Assembly (NCBI RefSeq): GCF_033115175.1
Contig: NC_084850.1
Coordinates: 112,761,939 to 112,825,938 of the forward strand
Origin: Lepus europaeus
Taxonomy: Eukaryota > Chordata > Mammalia > Lagomorpha > Leporidae
Reading direction: 5' to 3'
DNA length: 64,000 nucleotides
The notes under the pieces were generated by a model that was not told where the DNA came from, did no database searches, and was given only the letters and a program-made list of their open reading frames with translations. Below are positions 10,291-21,979 of the stretch, in pieces. The position numbers and the translations under genes are program-made. Numbering within the stretch: the stretch's first letter is position 1; each line of letters starts with the position of its first letter.

Positions 10291-12759
10291 CCCTTGATTC
10301 CAGGGCCCCTGCTTCCTCAAAAGGGTCTGTATTGACAGCTGAGCTTAGGTTTCCTTTTTCCACATTGTATTTTATACAATGACATGTTAATGAATAAGGT
10401 TTAAAAGCTCCATTTTTTAAAATATAAAATACTTTTATTGAGGCCCCCCAAGATAATTTTATGTCATAATCATAGGGGTAAAAAAAAAAGTAGCATGCTA
10501 TGTGACTTTCGAGAATGGAGAAAAAAATAAAAGCATATATCAGCAAACATTTGGTGCCTCTATTTGAAATGGAGTTCTGACCATGAAATTCTCATTTAGA
10601 CACTTCATACCCAGCAAATCACTTAGCAAAGGTGGTTTTCAACTTGGGGCAGAGTTAGGCAGAGGTTTCCAGAGAAAAAGAGGGATGATGGATGTATCCA
10701 AAGTGAGGAAGAGGTGGGGCATGATAAATGTGTGTGTGTGCACACATGCACATGCATGCATGTGCCCGTGCAGGAGAAAGAGAACACAGAAACACGTGCA
10801 GAGTTAGGCAGAAGACTCAATCAAGAAGGTGGAAACAGAAGGGGCCAGAAGAGTCTGGGAAAGTCTCAGTTTGTCGAGCAGAACAATATTAATGTGTTGG
10901 GAAGAGGGACGCCTGGGGTCTCTAGGTACTGGGGGAGGGAGCAGGGTGAGTGATTTAAGGTTAATGATTGACATTGGACAATGGTGAGATATTACATGTA
11001 AAAATACTTCAATGGATAATACCAATTTTAAAAACAGTTATGGTTGTGATTGTGAGCATATATGGGAGTATGCATGGGTGGGGGAGTGGTGGGTGTGGGG
11101 ACATGTTTGGATAGAATTGTGTGGGCACACACCATACTGTGAACATGTTACATATTTCTACATTCTGAGTTTTCTTCCTTGAGTATACCTCTACTTGTTG
11201 ATAAGATGCAATTTCACTGTTTTAAAAAAGTTACGTTGTGGAGACTTGGTAGCAGACCATGTTTCAATGGATATAGTGAAAAAATTATATAAATAAAGCA
11301 TTACAAGGAACTCCCTCTCCTCCTTCCCCATATTTCTCACTTCTTTGCTTTTCTGATATGTGGCCAATTGACAGTAGATCTGCACAAAAGGTCTTTAGTC
11401 CTGAGCCCTATGGAGCTGTTCAGTTTATTGTCATGCTGCTTTTGGTGGAAGAACTAAGAGCCTACAGGGACAATCAGATGAGCCCCCAGGGTGCAAAACC
11501 ATGGGACTTCTGTAGAATATGTGCCAGGTACCCTAATTGCCTAGGGATGCTTCCAAGGCCAGTGAGGTCTTACATTCACAATCCTCTCTAGGGGAGGAAG
11601 AGTTGTGTCTCAAGTGTGCACAATCTTAGGCGCAAAAGGGGGTCAGGTGGCCACTGTTGTTGAGAGCTCTGTTTGTGGAAGTAGTAGGTTGAGATGCCTT
11701 CAGGATTAGGTGTGAAGCACTGTATGTTGTAGGACATACCTGGCCGTGAGAAGAGGAGGTTCAGGGTACGGGGAGGGACTTCTATTTCTACTTTTGTAAA
11801 GGTTGTTAGTGGAAATATATATGTCATTAGCTGTGTAAAAGAGATAGATACCCAATACTGTGTATTATTGTGTATTAGCAAAAGATGTTTAACAAGCCAA
11901 GGAGAATGTATTGTTTGCTCACAATAACATCATGAATATTGGGATTTGTGATGAATTAGGAGTCATTGTAGATATTCAGGGCTAGGAAAGGGGCTCAGGT
12001 AGTGTCGTGTTGAAGACAGATTCCCTTTTGTGAAAACCATAGATATTGAAGGGGCTTCATTCTGAAATCTAGATATTAAGCTCAGAGGGACATTGAGGAA
12101 AATCTCGTTTTTCAATAATACTTAAAGCAATGTTTTTCTATCTGAAACACAACAAGAAAGTGTAGCTATGCTGTAAACTCCAAGGGAAAGTGAATGCACA
12201 ACATGGGTTTTGATCAAAATGTGCTGTATGTTTTGATATCCTTGAGGAGATAGGAAGTATCAGAAGGGCACCAACTTGTATGTATGAAGGCAGGTGGGAA
12301 GACAAGGAGAGTCATTTTGGAAGGCGGTGGCTGCCATGTGGACGATCAGGTGGATAGTAGGAATGATGTTGGAGAGACTAGAAGAGGAGAGGAGGATGCA
12401 AAAAAGAAAGACAACAAAAATGGTGAGGTTAAGAACCCAATGCGGGGACCTTAGGTTTCCTGTTTCAGCATCTTGAATAGAAGCTGACTACCTCCTGACA
12501 TGTTCTTCTTCCGGCATACCTGAGAATGTTTCCAGTTTCATGATGTCATCCACGTCTATACATTCCTAGATGAGTCTGGTAAGATCTCAGTTGGAACGGA
12601 TTTCCATTCAGAATCAGTATTATACTTTTGACTGAGAATTACAAACCAGGATTGGATACCTTGAAGTTTGTCCGCTGTATTAGTCATGAGAAAGACAAAA
12701 AAAAGATCAAAACATCCTTTTCATGTTGATTCAAGATTAATATTTTTGATGTGTTTACA
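10291..12759. other. No recognised gene; single-copy-looking sequence
   Basis: Mixed composition with a short alternating TG/CA/ATGC tract at 10731-10762. Frames of 60-97 codons occur on both strands and shadow each other, none with a recognisable motif. I could not place a repeat family here. Confidence 0.4.
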
Positions 12760-13076
12760 AAGAACAGCAATTAAGTTGCCATTAGAAAGGTCTGCACCCC
12801 ATAACAGAGTGCTTGGAATTGAGTTCCATTTCCACTCTGCATCCCAGCTTCCTGCTAATGTGTACCCTGGGAGGCAGTAGGTGACATCTTCCGTACCTAA
12901 GATTATGCCACTCATCTAGGAGATTCAGATTAAGGTTCAGGCTCCTGGATTTCACCTGGTCCAAGAGAGTTAACCAGAGGTTGGGAGATGTACTCTCGCT
13001 CTTGCTCTCTTTGTCTCCCTCTCTCCTACAAACACACACACACACACACACAGGTAAAAAAATAAAAAATAAGTAA
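12760..13076 (+). mobile_element. CSINE, diverged, with (CA)n
   Basis: Forward copy: decayed tRNA-like part, CTTCCTGCTAATGTGTACCC, then the pyrimidine-rich CTCTCGCTCTTGCTCTCTTT end and an A-rich tail that includes a (CA)11 run at about 13031-13052. Confidence 0.78.
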
Positions 13077-13554
13077 TTTTTAAAAAGTCCTGGAAGCTGG
13101 CATTAATACCTAGGTGAAGACAGTGGGGTGCAGTGTGCAGTCAGTTCTTCATCTGAGTCATGGTAACATATTGTCAAGGTTTTCTAAAAAGTAAAAATCT
13201 CATATTTTAAAAATAAACAAGTTTGTTAAAATGGATATCGCAATAACATGATCCTCAATTTTGAACAGAAAGATTTCAGAGAGGAGAGAAAAAGCAGGGT
13301 GTTGTATGCAGAGATCAGGAAATATGGGGCTGTGGAAAGATATGGGAGAGATGTAATCTTCAGGGGAAGTTCTTGAAACTTAACAAACTGTGACAATTAA
13401 AGTAACAGAAAAGTCTCAGCAGGGAGCGCTGATGGGAAGGCACATGAGGTATGGGTCTGGGCCTGAAAAGAGCAGGCAAATTACACCGTGACAATTCACG
13501 TAGAGTTTATGGCGAGCTCTTTGAGCCCTGTATAAAATACTCCAAGACCAAAGC

Positions 13555-15070
13555 CTGATCCTCAGTGTCAGGAAGGACATTGAGGGAGATGATTGGTTCA
13601 GGAAAAGCTAGCTCCCAGGATAACCCGACAGTAAGCACATGGGTCATGGGACTTCCAGTCATGGGGAGAACTAGCAGGGTATGCATGAATGGAGCTTGCA
13701 GGCCTCCCAGAGAAGAACCCAGCAGGAAATGCAGGGATACAGGTAGTGGCCATCTTAGGGATGTTTGGGCAGCACACATGGATCCAGGATGCAGTCACAC
13801 TAGGGGAAGAGATGGTAGGAACTGCATGAGTAGAGGACAGATCCAGAATAAGGAAAGTATGGCAGGTAGTGCCACAGTACAGCATGCAGTCAGCCTAGGG
13901 GATGGACAGGAAGTGCACATGGTGGAATTTTCATTCATGCAGCAGGAAATGACGAGTTAGAGGGAGTATAGAGCCTAGAGGGGGAGCTTGCAAGAGATTT
14001 ACATGTGGAAGGCACAGATGGCCTAATGCAACTTAAACAGGAAGCTCTGGGTGGAGAGAGCATCTACCTTCCACAGCAGACATCAGGAGAGGCACGGGCA
14101 AGAAAAGCTTTCCACCCAGAGAAGGAATGGGCAGGAGATGTATACACAGAGGGCCCAGCCAGGTTAGCTATGGTCTGACAGGAAGGTCATGCATAGAGAG
14201 CATTCCTAACCCAGAGGAGAACTCTAAACTGGGTACATGGATAGAGAGGACACCTAAAATAGGCAAGCTGATGGCAAGAGCTGCATGTGCAGAGAGGCCA
14301 TGCAACCTAGGGGAGATTATTATACGTGCATTGATGCAGCCAGCTCAGGAGAGGTACTAGCAGGTGTCACTGGATGGAGGGAACATTCAGCATGGGGGAG
14401 GGGACATGACAGGTGATCCATGAGGGTAGGGTGCAGCATCATAAGGAGCATGAGGTGGAGGTGTACGAGTGCAAGGTGCAACCCATCTAGGGGATCACTG
14501 ACAGGAGAAAAGGGTGCAGGCAGCCATTGAGACACTATGACAAAATTCATGGCGATAGAGAGTATCTGACGTCAGGAAGGACGTGGGAGGAGGTAAACCG
14601 GTATGCAGTCAGATGAGGACAGGAACCTGCAGGAAACATATTGACTCAGAGCACAAACAACTTATCAGTAGGATTGGGAGAAGGTGTATTTTCCATGAAT
14701 CCATCTAGATAGTCCAGACAGGAGATCTTGGACGGATAGAGCATCGAAGACCACACAGAGAACAGCAATAGAGATAGTCACAGTGGGAGCACCTTGCCTA
14801 AAGGGATGCCCAGCAGGAGGCACTGATGCAGAGTGCACTCACACCAGCATCTGGGAGGAAGTACTGCAGACATGATTCAGCGGTTTTCTGGGGAATATAG
14901 CAACAGGCACCTGTATGGAAATCATGTGGTCTAGGGATGGACAGCAGATATGCACATTTGGAGACTGCAGCCAGCCTAGCCTACGTGCTAACAATAAGTG
15001 AACGAGTGAGTGAACCATTCTGCCTAGAGAAGGACTCAGTTGGAGATGAATAAGTGAATGCTGAGCCACC
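13555..15070. repeat. Degenerate ~47-bp minisatellite array
   Basis: Units share the words RCAGGARNTGCAT, AGAGAGCATC and CTAGGGGA. Anchors of the CAGGA word sit at about 13815, 13906, 14037, 14131, 14177, 14274, 14410 and 14501, with spacings close to 46 bp or twice that (91-97 bp). The units are strongly diverged, so this is an old array rather than a hypervariable one. Short frames inside it are by-products of the periodicity. It ends about 1.8 kb upstream of the histone gene. Confidence 0.7.
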
Positions 15071-15399
15071 TAAGGGAGTTGTAACAAGGTTGATGGGAAA
15101 GGTGCCCTCATCAGAGATTTGCAGAGACAGAGACATCCAGAGACCTTTTCCTTTCAACTTGACAAATGTCAGCCATGGGACAAGAGGAAAAAGATAGGTA
15201 ATGAAAGTCCCCAGCACAAATTCCAAATACCTATGCTTCTCTCATAGGGCATGGGATCTTCCACAGGACTGACCTGCAAATTAGGCAACCCAACAAAAGG
15301 AGTGATAAACCAGAGTCTGTGTTTTCTTCACCCAGTACTGAACAGATCTCTGCAAACTAGCATTTAAGAGAGATATTCAAATGGACAGACCATAAAACA

Positions 15400-15960
15400 A
15401 ATTCTTACCACATGATCAAGCAACTGCTCCTTACATTAAGAAATTGAAAACACGTGTTCACACAAAAGATTGTCCATGAACGCTCCTGGTAGTGTTAATG
15501 ATAATAGCCAAAATGTTGAAAATCTCAAACTTCCATCAACTGAAACATGCATTAATAAATTGGAATGTATCTATATAACAGACTCTTTTCTAGTCATTAG
15601 AAAAGATAAAGTACCAATAAACATAAGAATGTGCTTGAACCCTGAAAACATTCAACTAAATGAAAGCAGACAGATACAAAATACCATACATATTATGGTC
15701 CCTTTAATATTGTTGTCTCACACAAGCAAGCTGAGAGATACAGAAATAGATGAATGTTTGCCAGAGACAAGTGAATGGGAAGAAATTGGAGTGTGGGTTT
15801 TCATTTTAGGGTGATGAAACTATTCAGGAATCTATTACTGACAACTATTTCATTGGGAACACACTAAAAAGACACTGAATTGTACTCTGGAAATAATTAT
15901 AATGGGTTATTTTGTTATGTGAACTTTACATTATTTTACATTAGTAAAATAAAAAAGAAA
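15400..15960 (+). mobile_element. Old LINE-1 (L1M type) 3' end
   Basis: The sequence reads like the end of an ancient L1: ACATGATCAAGCAACTGCTC, GAAAACACGTGTTCACACAA, TCCATCAACTGAAAC, GGGTGATGAAACTATTC, TTGTACTCTGGAAATAATTA, TTATGTGAACTTTACATTAT, then an A-rich tail. The 114-codon frame at 15470-15814 lies inside it and is not a gene. Confidence 0.85.
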
Positions 15961-16568
15961 GAAAAAAATTCCTAACCATGGTTCTCAAACATGGGTAGTA
16001 CATTACCTGTAAAAGGACCAAAACAAAACAGGACCACTGAATTTGAAGAGAGGAAAACAAAAATTATAAAACAGCCAAGAAAATACTCTTGACGCATTGG
16101 ATTTGCAGAGAAGAGGCAAGGTAGACTTAACCGGGCTTCAAATGTGCGTGTAGTACGTTCAGTCACTGCGGTTTACACTCTAGAACAGGAGAATCAAGTG
16201 GACACTGATCTGTGTGTCCTGTGAAACAGGCGATGACAACTACACAAAGATAACATCATGGCAGTGATACAGGCATGAACACGTTACAATAGTTATCCCA
16301 AAGGAGAGAGGCACACACTATTACCAGTTCCATGGAGAATCCAACTGATCAGTGTTATTGAATGAACATGGACATAGAGGCAAAACCTTGTTTGGTTGCT
16401 CTGTGAGAGAGCACAGTGGGCCTCTTGCTGGAGGTGACTCACGTCTGTCAGTGCCCTGCGACTTGCAAAGGGATGTAAAATAACTCAAAGGCAACCTAGG
16501 CTACCATCAGGCAGTCACCCTGGGCCAGTTTCCTGAAGACAGGGCCATTTTTCCACCAGGAGATCATT

Positions 16569-16766
16569 TTGGAGGCGAATGCTAAAGTCAGATCAAAAGT
16601 GAGCACTTTCTCAAACGCAGGGGGTGGGCTCATGCAAACAGACTCCCATCGCAGCCATTTGCAGGCTTGCGTCATCAGGGCGCACTGGTCCCCTGTGACG
16701 TCACAAGGACTGAGGCGTCACAAAGGCTGCTCCCTAGCCAATGAGGGACACGGTGGGCGGGACTAA
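16569..16766 (+). promoter_or_regulatory. Compact CRE/CCAAT/GC-box promoter of the histone gene
   Basis: Within about 180 bp upstream of the start codon lie a TGCGTCA half-CRE (16668-16674), a full palindromic CRE TGACGTCA (16696-16703), a GGCGTCA half-CRE (16714-16720), a CCAAT box (16738-16742) and a GC box GGGCGGG (16755-16761). I see no clear TATA box. Full CREs close to TATA-less starts are typical of genes activated by CREM in round spermatids; applying that here is inference. The exact transcription start cannot be read from sequence alone. Confidence 0.65.
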
Positions 16767-16843
16767 GCACTGGCATCTTGAGAGGCCCAAGCCAGCAGGA
16801 AAATCAAGCTGAGCCGATTGGGTCCCCAACCCCAGCAACCATC

Positions 16844-17212
16844 ATGCCCGGGAAGAAACCCAGTAAGAAACCCAGCAAGAAAGCCGGCAAGCGCAGGAAG
16901 CCGAACGTCTCCCGCTCTACCAAAGCCGAGCTGCAGTTCCCCGTGAGCCGCGTGGACCGCCACCTGCGCCAGGACCGCTACGCGCAGCGCCTGAGCTCCT
17001 CCACGCCGGTGTTCCTGGCTGGTGTCCTCGAGTACCTGACGTCCAACATCCTGGAGCTGGCTGGCGAGGAGGCCCACAAGAACAGCAGGGTACGCATCAC
17101 CCCGGAACACGTGAAGAAGGCGATCGAAAACAGCGAGCACCTCAGGGACCTGTTAGAGGAGGACCCCGAGCCCCGGGATGAGGAAGTGGCCCAACCCGAG
17201 GAGAAAGAGTGA
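16844..17212 (+). CDS. Short histone H2A variant (H2A.L/H2A.Q-like), intact, intronless
   Basis: A 122-residue H2A-type nucleosome core subunit. Residues 1-20 are a Lys/Arg-rich tail with SKK repeats. Residues 27-104 are the histone fold, with FPVSRVDRHLR, YAQRLSSSTPVFLAGVLEYL and TSNILELAG matching H2A alpha1-alpha2, and RITPEHVKKAIENSEHLRDLL matching alpha3. The TSNILELAG form is shared with mouse H2A.L. Only three of the six acidic-patch positions stay acidic (E63, E71, E98; N68, S97 and H99 replace the others). The docking domain and the ubiquitinated C-terminal lysine are missing, replaced by an 18-residue acidic tail (105-122). In this family such changes give open, short-wrapped nucleosomes during spermiogenesis. 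The ATG at 16844 has A at -3; the frame runs upstream only from a TTG. There are no introns. Family is sure; the exact paralogue (L versus Q, or lineage-specific) is not. Confidence 0.9.
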   Translation: MPGKKPSKKPSKKAGKRRKPNVSRSTKAELQFPVSRVDRHLRQDRYAQRLSSSTPVFLAGVLEYLTSNILELAGEEAHKNSRVRITPEHVKKAIENSEHLRDLLEEDPEPRDEEVAQPEEKE

Positions 17213-17300
17213 GGCCTGAGGCCAGCGCCTGGCTGCACTGCACCCGGGGCCTTGCCCAGCCCCCAGACTCCCATGGAGGAGGCAGCCGTCAGCGCGTGCC

Positions 17301-17306
17301 AATAAA
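17301..17306 (+). terminator. Poly(A) signal AATAAA of the histone variant gene
   Basis: The signal lies 89 bp after the stop codon and is followed by GT-rich sequence (GTGTTCAGTTGATT). No histone 3' stem-loop is visible, so the mRNA should be polyadenylated and replication-independent, as in other testis H2A variants. Confidence 0.85.
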
Positions 17307-17329
17307 GTGTTCAGTTGATTCCACGGATT

Positions 17330-18399
17330 CTGAAGTCCTCTTTCTGTCACTCGGAGCACGGGTGCCTGTGAAACACCCGGAGGGTGGAAGGGGCGGTCGG
17401 GAGGGGACTTGGAGTCGGGGATTTCAGACAAGCCGTTCCAGTGGTGCCCATGGGCCTACAACTGTGGCCCTGGTGGGAGGATCTGGCTGGCTGGGGTGGA
17501 GGGCAGAGGGAACTTCCTCGCTGGTTCTGAGCAAGGAAGGTGGTGGGAGGCCAGGAAGCTGGCCTGGGGCCCCCTGGTCTGTGGAACACACTGCGTGATG
17601 TTGGGAACCGAGACGGAGCTGGAGGCCAGAAGTGGTGCAGACTTCCCTCGTGATGGAGGAGGCCAAAGTCAGAGGGTGAAGGCAAGGGGTGTCGGGCGGA
17701 AGGGTGGCACACTGGTTGACGTGAGCTTCATGGGACAGGGGCTTCCCATGAAGATAAAGAGTATGGAGAAACCACAGGAAATAGACAAAGCAGGGGTTAT
17801 GGTCAGCTTGATTCCACTTATTATTTATTGATGCCCTGCCTCATTCCAAAAGGAGTTAGCGACGGGATTACTAGCTAGTGTTTCTATGCTTTGTGGACTC
17901 TATCCTTCTGCCCTCCTATGAACTCTGATAAATCAAGTAGTAATCATATGTAAAAGCTTTCTCTGCCTAAGATGTGTAGTTCAATCAGTTCTTAATGGAA
18001 ATGAAGAATTTCTAAACTGACTTGTTTTAAATTGTTTTCTACTATAAACATAACTACTTCTCAGATGAGACACCTAACCTCTCTCTGAGCATGGATGTCA
18101 CAGAAGATAGACTTACCAGGGGCTGACTACCTGCTTGGAGAAGGAAGTGTCCACTCTGTCCCTGCTGATGGACTCAAGTGCACACAATGGTCGGAAACAC
18201 TCTCATAGGCTGTTTCAAGTTACAGATCGCTGTCACGTCAAGTGTTGTAGCCATCTGACCCATTGTCTGTGCGTGTCCATCCTCACTTGAGGTTTTCACT
18301 GTTCCTTGCATCCGTGATGGCCACCCCCTGCTGCCTTTGGTCTTCCACACGGGGCTGGGCAGAGCCTGCTCCATTGCCTCCCACAGTGGGTCAAAGGAC
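17330..18399. other. No recognised gene downstream of the histone
   Basis: G-rich at 17360-17700, where overlapping frames of 80-140 codons on both strands reflect composition. No domain, splice pattern or repeat was recognised. Confidence 0.4.
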
Positions 18400-18560
18400 C
18401 TGCATTCGAGATCCCAGTTCACCACTTTCTGGCCGCGTGGTCCTGGGCCTTCACCTCTTCCCCTACGCAGGTTTCCTGGTGTATAAATTGGGCAACACGA
18501 GGCCCTCCTCCTCTGATTTTGTAAGGACTGAGTCTACTTGTACCTGTAAATGGCTTCATC
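18400..18560 (+). mobile_element. MIR SINE
   Basis: The core reads CGAGATCCCAGTTCACCACT, then GGTCCTGGGCCTTCACCTCT, then TTTCCTGGTGTATAAATTGGG, the order of the MIR tRNA-like and core regions. It is an ancient copy. Confidence 0.6.
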
Positions 18561-20384
18561 ACACCACGTGTGGCACAGGGCAGCCTTGGTGAGCGGCTGC
18601 TCTGCCTTCCTCCCTGACCCCAGGTGCTCAGACATACTTCCCAAGAAGACAGGGGTGGAGAGACAAACCAGGCAGTCGGCACCTGGCTTCCTCACTCGTT
18701 CCGGGGGCCTCATTCTCTGCCTTGTCTAAGCAGAAGGACCTGGCTTGCTCTCCCCGTAATTCACAGGGGTGTGCCAGGAATGAAGGAAATAGTGCCGGGT
18801 TTCTGGTAGGGCTCTTGGGACATGTGTTGTATAAATCCAAGGAATCTTTCCCGTCACCTCAAGCCCACTGGCCCTCATTGTTAAGGTTTCTACCACACAT
18901 TTGTGATTCCTACACTCAACACTCCCAGCCTTACCGAAGCTCAAAGCTCCTCCCCTGTTCATCTGAGGAGCAATCAGGGCTCTCCCAGAAACTACAGGTA
19001 CCGGTGACCCCATGCTGGCAGGTGCACTGCACCCCTCCTCTCTCAGAAGTGAAGCATCTGTGTTCCCTGGACATGAGGACACATATTGCAGCATCCTTCA
19101 ATGAAAACTGAGTGCCTCTAGGATGGGAAACGACAGGGAATTAACAACGATGCTCACATCCTGACAGGTTGCTTCCATAATTCTCTGATGCTGAAAAATC
19201 ATTTAGTTTGCATATACCTGTCAATCAAGAAGACATATCCAAGGAATTATTACATCATGGGAGAAGCCAGAATAGGTTGGCGATCCATGTCAAACAAGGA
19301 GTTTTTGTGTGCTCAGATGGTCACCATATAGTCTGTGCAATTGTCAGCACATATGGTCATGGTGACTCCTGTACGAAACCAGGCTTCCTCACCTCTTTCA
19401 GACTCTGAGACCTGAAGTGGATTCAAAAGTTGAGCTAAATGAGGCCCCGTGGCCAAGCCCTCTGCAGCATCAGAGAGCATGGGTGGATCAGCAGAGACAC
19501 TGCTGTTACTTTAACCATTGGGTTCAGCTGCCCTTGTGGTTTTCACGGGAATATAGGGCCATAACTAGCCAAGCATCCAGCACCCTAAACAATCTGCTAA
19601 ACTCAAGATGCAGAGAGAGAATTGGAGGCTTTGGAAGGCGTTATCCACCCACACTTAGGTGGAGTGGGGGGGAAATTGTGAGGAAGAATTCCCTTCAGTC
19701 TGGGCCCTCTCGGCTAAGCAACATTGATGATCTGAGTTCTATTGGCAGAGGGGAAGCTAAGACCCAAGTGAGCAAGGACAGAGGCTGAGGAGGGCGTGGC
19801 TTCCAGCCAGGTCTGTGATCACAAACTCTGCCAGGGTGGGCCAGTTCCAGCACAGGTCACCACAGCAGAAAATATGTGTGAGAAGAAATGAGCCCAACAG
19901 GTAATTTGGAAGATAAAGTCAGGCAGTGTTGGCATGAATGAGATGCCTGACCACTAGGCTGTTCTCTCACAACCAGAATCCTTTGAGAAGAGAGGCATTT
20001 TGAAAGCCCAGGTTCACCCTCCCTCGCATGTGAGAGATCTTGCTGAATGGAAAAAGGGAGACAGTCCAACTCTTTAGAAAGGGCTGGTAGAGCCTAAAAT
20101 AGGACTGTGGAACGAGGAGTCCTTTTGATCCCCATAAATACATTATTTTCTAATGCACAGATTACAAAACAATAGCTCACACACCTAATCTGGATATCAC
20201 ACACGTTTGCCAGACCTATGTAGACATTTTAAAGAAAATCAATGAGTGGGTGACATTTAAAAATCCAGGATTTTTACTGAATACGTAGATTTCTTTCTTT
20301 TCTTGATAAATTAACTATATGGGCATAGGCATAGTGACAGCTCAGGATGACACGATGTTTTCTCATTGAGACCAAAATACTGAC
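18561..20384. other. No recognised gene
   Basis: Frames up to 129 codons (18722-19111 plus) and 123 codons (19417-19788 plus) are open on one strand and shadowed on the other. None shows a domain I know. The sequence looks largely single-copy. Confidence 0.4.
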
Positions 20385-20666
20385 CAAGTGTTTACTATGC
20401 CCCTCAGAATATCTGCATCCCACATCAGAATACCCAAGTTTGAGTGCTTGCTACACTTCCAATCCCAGTGCATCTGCGAGGCGACAGCTGATAGCTCAAA
20501 TACCTGGGTCCCTGCCATCCATAAAGGAGCCATGGATTGAGTTCCTGGATCTTGACATGGCCCTAGCAATCATGGGCATTTAGTGGAGTCAGCCAGAGGA
20601 TGGAAGATCTCTATTTCTCTGTCACCTTATCCTCCAAATAAAATGAAAATATTCTTTTAAAAAAGA
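20385..20666 (+). mobile_element. CSINE, diverged
   Basis: Forward copy with ATCTGCATCCCACATCAGAA, CCTGCCATCCATAAAGGAG, then GGAAGATCTCTATTTCTCTG and an AAATAAAATGAAAAT tail. Confidence 0.72.
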
Positions 20667-20946
20667 CCAACATCTCTGGTTTGCCACTGTCCTCATCCCT
20701 TTTGATTGTGTTTCATGTCTAATTGCCTTTACTTATTTATAGGAACTTCCAAAGCTACTACAGATGCTTGACTTTATTGCTTTCATCATGAATTAATTTC
20801 TACCCACTATTTTCAGATAATCACTCTTCACATTTAATGAAATAGTACAGTGGAATACTTCTCACACTGCCTTTGGTGTGGGCCAGCACTTTCTGGTTTT
20901 GTTGTTATTGTGATGTTGCTCAATTTAACTGTGAATTAATATGTGA

Positions 20947-21093
20947 GGGCCGGCGCCATGGCTCACTTGGTTAATCCTCTGCCTGCAGCGCCAGTCCTAG
21001 TTCTAGTCCTGGTCGCTCCTCTTCCAGTCCAGCTCTCTGCTGTGGCCCAGGAAGGCAGTGGAGGATGGCCCAAGTGCTTGGGCCCTGTACCTG
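20947..21093 (+). mobile_element. CSINE promoter half, truncated
   Basis: Well-preserved start GGGCCGGCGCCATGGCTCAC through GCCCAAGTGCTTGGGCCCTG, breaking off after CTGCATG. Sequence after 21093 is not CSINE. Confidence 0.85.
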
Positions 21094-21616
21094 CATGCTA
21101 TTATGCCTCCTTATGCGTGTGCCTCTATGGCAACCAACGTCATGGTAACCATAGGCCAACTTGCTTGGCTCGCTGCTCATGAGTCTGTTATGTAACTGGC
21201 TCCAGGCCACTGCTGTCTGTAAGCCCATATAAGTAACTGGGGGCACGATTAGATGTGGCTGCTTGTGGACGGACGTGACACATGGACACAGCTATGTGTG
21301 GCTCTATGTAGATGTCTCTGTGTGTGTGTCTGACCACTGCCAGGGACACAGAGGCAGAGATCTTCTGTGGTTCCACCCTCACTGGGGTCCAGTGGTTGTT
21401 CCTTGTGCATCTTCTCACTGCCACTGTCAGGAAAGGAGATATAAGCCCACAAAAAGCTCAGAGTTCTTCTCTGACCTGTCGGAAGTGAAATTGCTCGTCC
21501 TGGGTGCTAAGCCATGGACACACAAAATCAAGCTGAGGGTTCAGATCCAGTGATTTTTCCACTCTTCTATTGCTATCCACAGATATCAAGTCATAACTTT
21601 GTCAATGTTATGTTAT
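21094..21616. other. Unidentified segment following the broken CSINE
   Basis: Moderate-GC sequence without a SINE tail. It has TATAAG near 21228 and a TG-rich patch near 21320. It may be an unrelated repeat or an LTR remnant; I could not place ends or orientation. Confidence 0.35.
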
Positions 21617-21627
21617 TACTAAAATTA

Positions 21628-21645
21628 ATTTTTTGACAGCAGAGT

Positions 21646-21697
<52 letters not shown>

Positions 21698-21968
21698 TCT
21701 TTCTTTTCCATTGATTCACCCCCCAAATGGCTGCCACGGCCGGCGCACTGCACCAATCCGAACCCAGGAGCCAGGTGCTTCCTCCTGGTCTCCCATGCGG
21801 GTGCAGGGCCCAAGGACTTGGGCCATCCTCCACTGCACTCCTGGGCCACAGCAGAGAGCTAAACTGGAAGAGGAGCAACCGGGACGGAATCCAGCACCCC
21901 AACCAGGGCTAGAACCCGGTTGCTGGCGCTGCAGGTGGAGGATTAACCTATTGAGCCGTGGCTCTGCC
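21628..21968 (-). mobile_element. CSINE with (GA)n tract
   Basis: Full-length reverse copy flanked by an exact 11-bp duplication TACTAAAATTA (21617-21627 and 21969-21979). A GA run of about 38 bp lies at 21654-21692. Confidence 0.95.
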
Positions 21969-21979
21969 TACTAAAATTA

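Noticed and set aside
13507-13960. Overlapping 90-131 codon frames on both strands
   Set aside because: By-products of the ~47-bp repeat; no domain and no codon constraint visible.
13555-15070. CRISPR-like or satellite array
   Set aside because: Units are too diverged and there are no constant repeats with unique spacers; the context is mammalian. Kept as a degenerate minisatellite.
16778-16843. In-frame N-terminal extension of the histone frame (22 extra codons)
   Set aside because: It begins at a TTG, not an ATG, and lies in the 5' UTR. The ATG at 16844 has a good -3 A and starts a typical basic H2A tail.
16763-17140. 125-codon minus-strand frame over the histone gene
   Set aside because: Shadow of the GC-rich histone coding frame; no recognisable domain.
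17409-17831. 140-codon plus-strand frame downstream of the histone
   Set aside because: G-rich composition opens several frames on both strands at once; no motif, splice or start context supports it.
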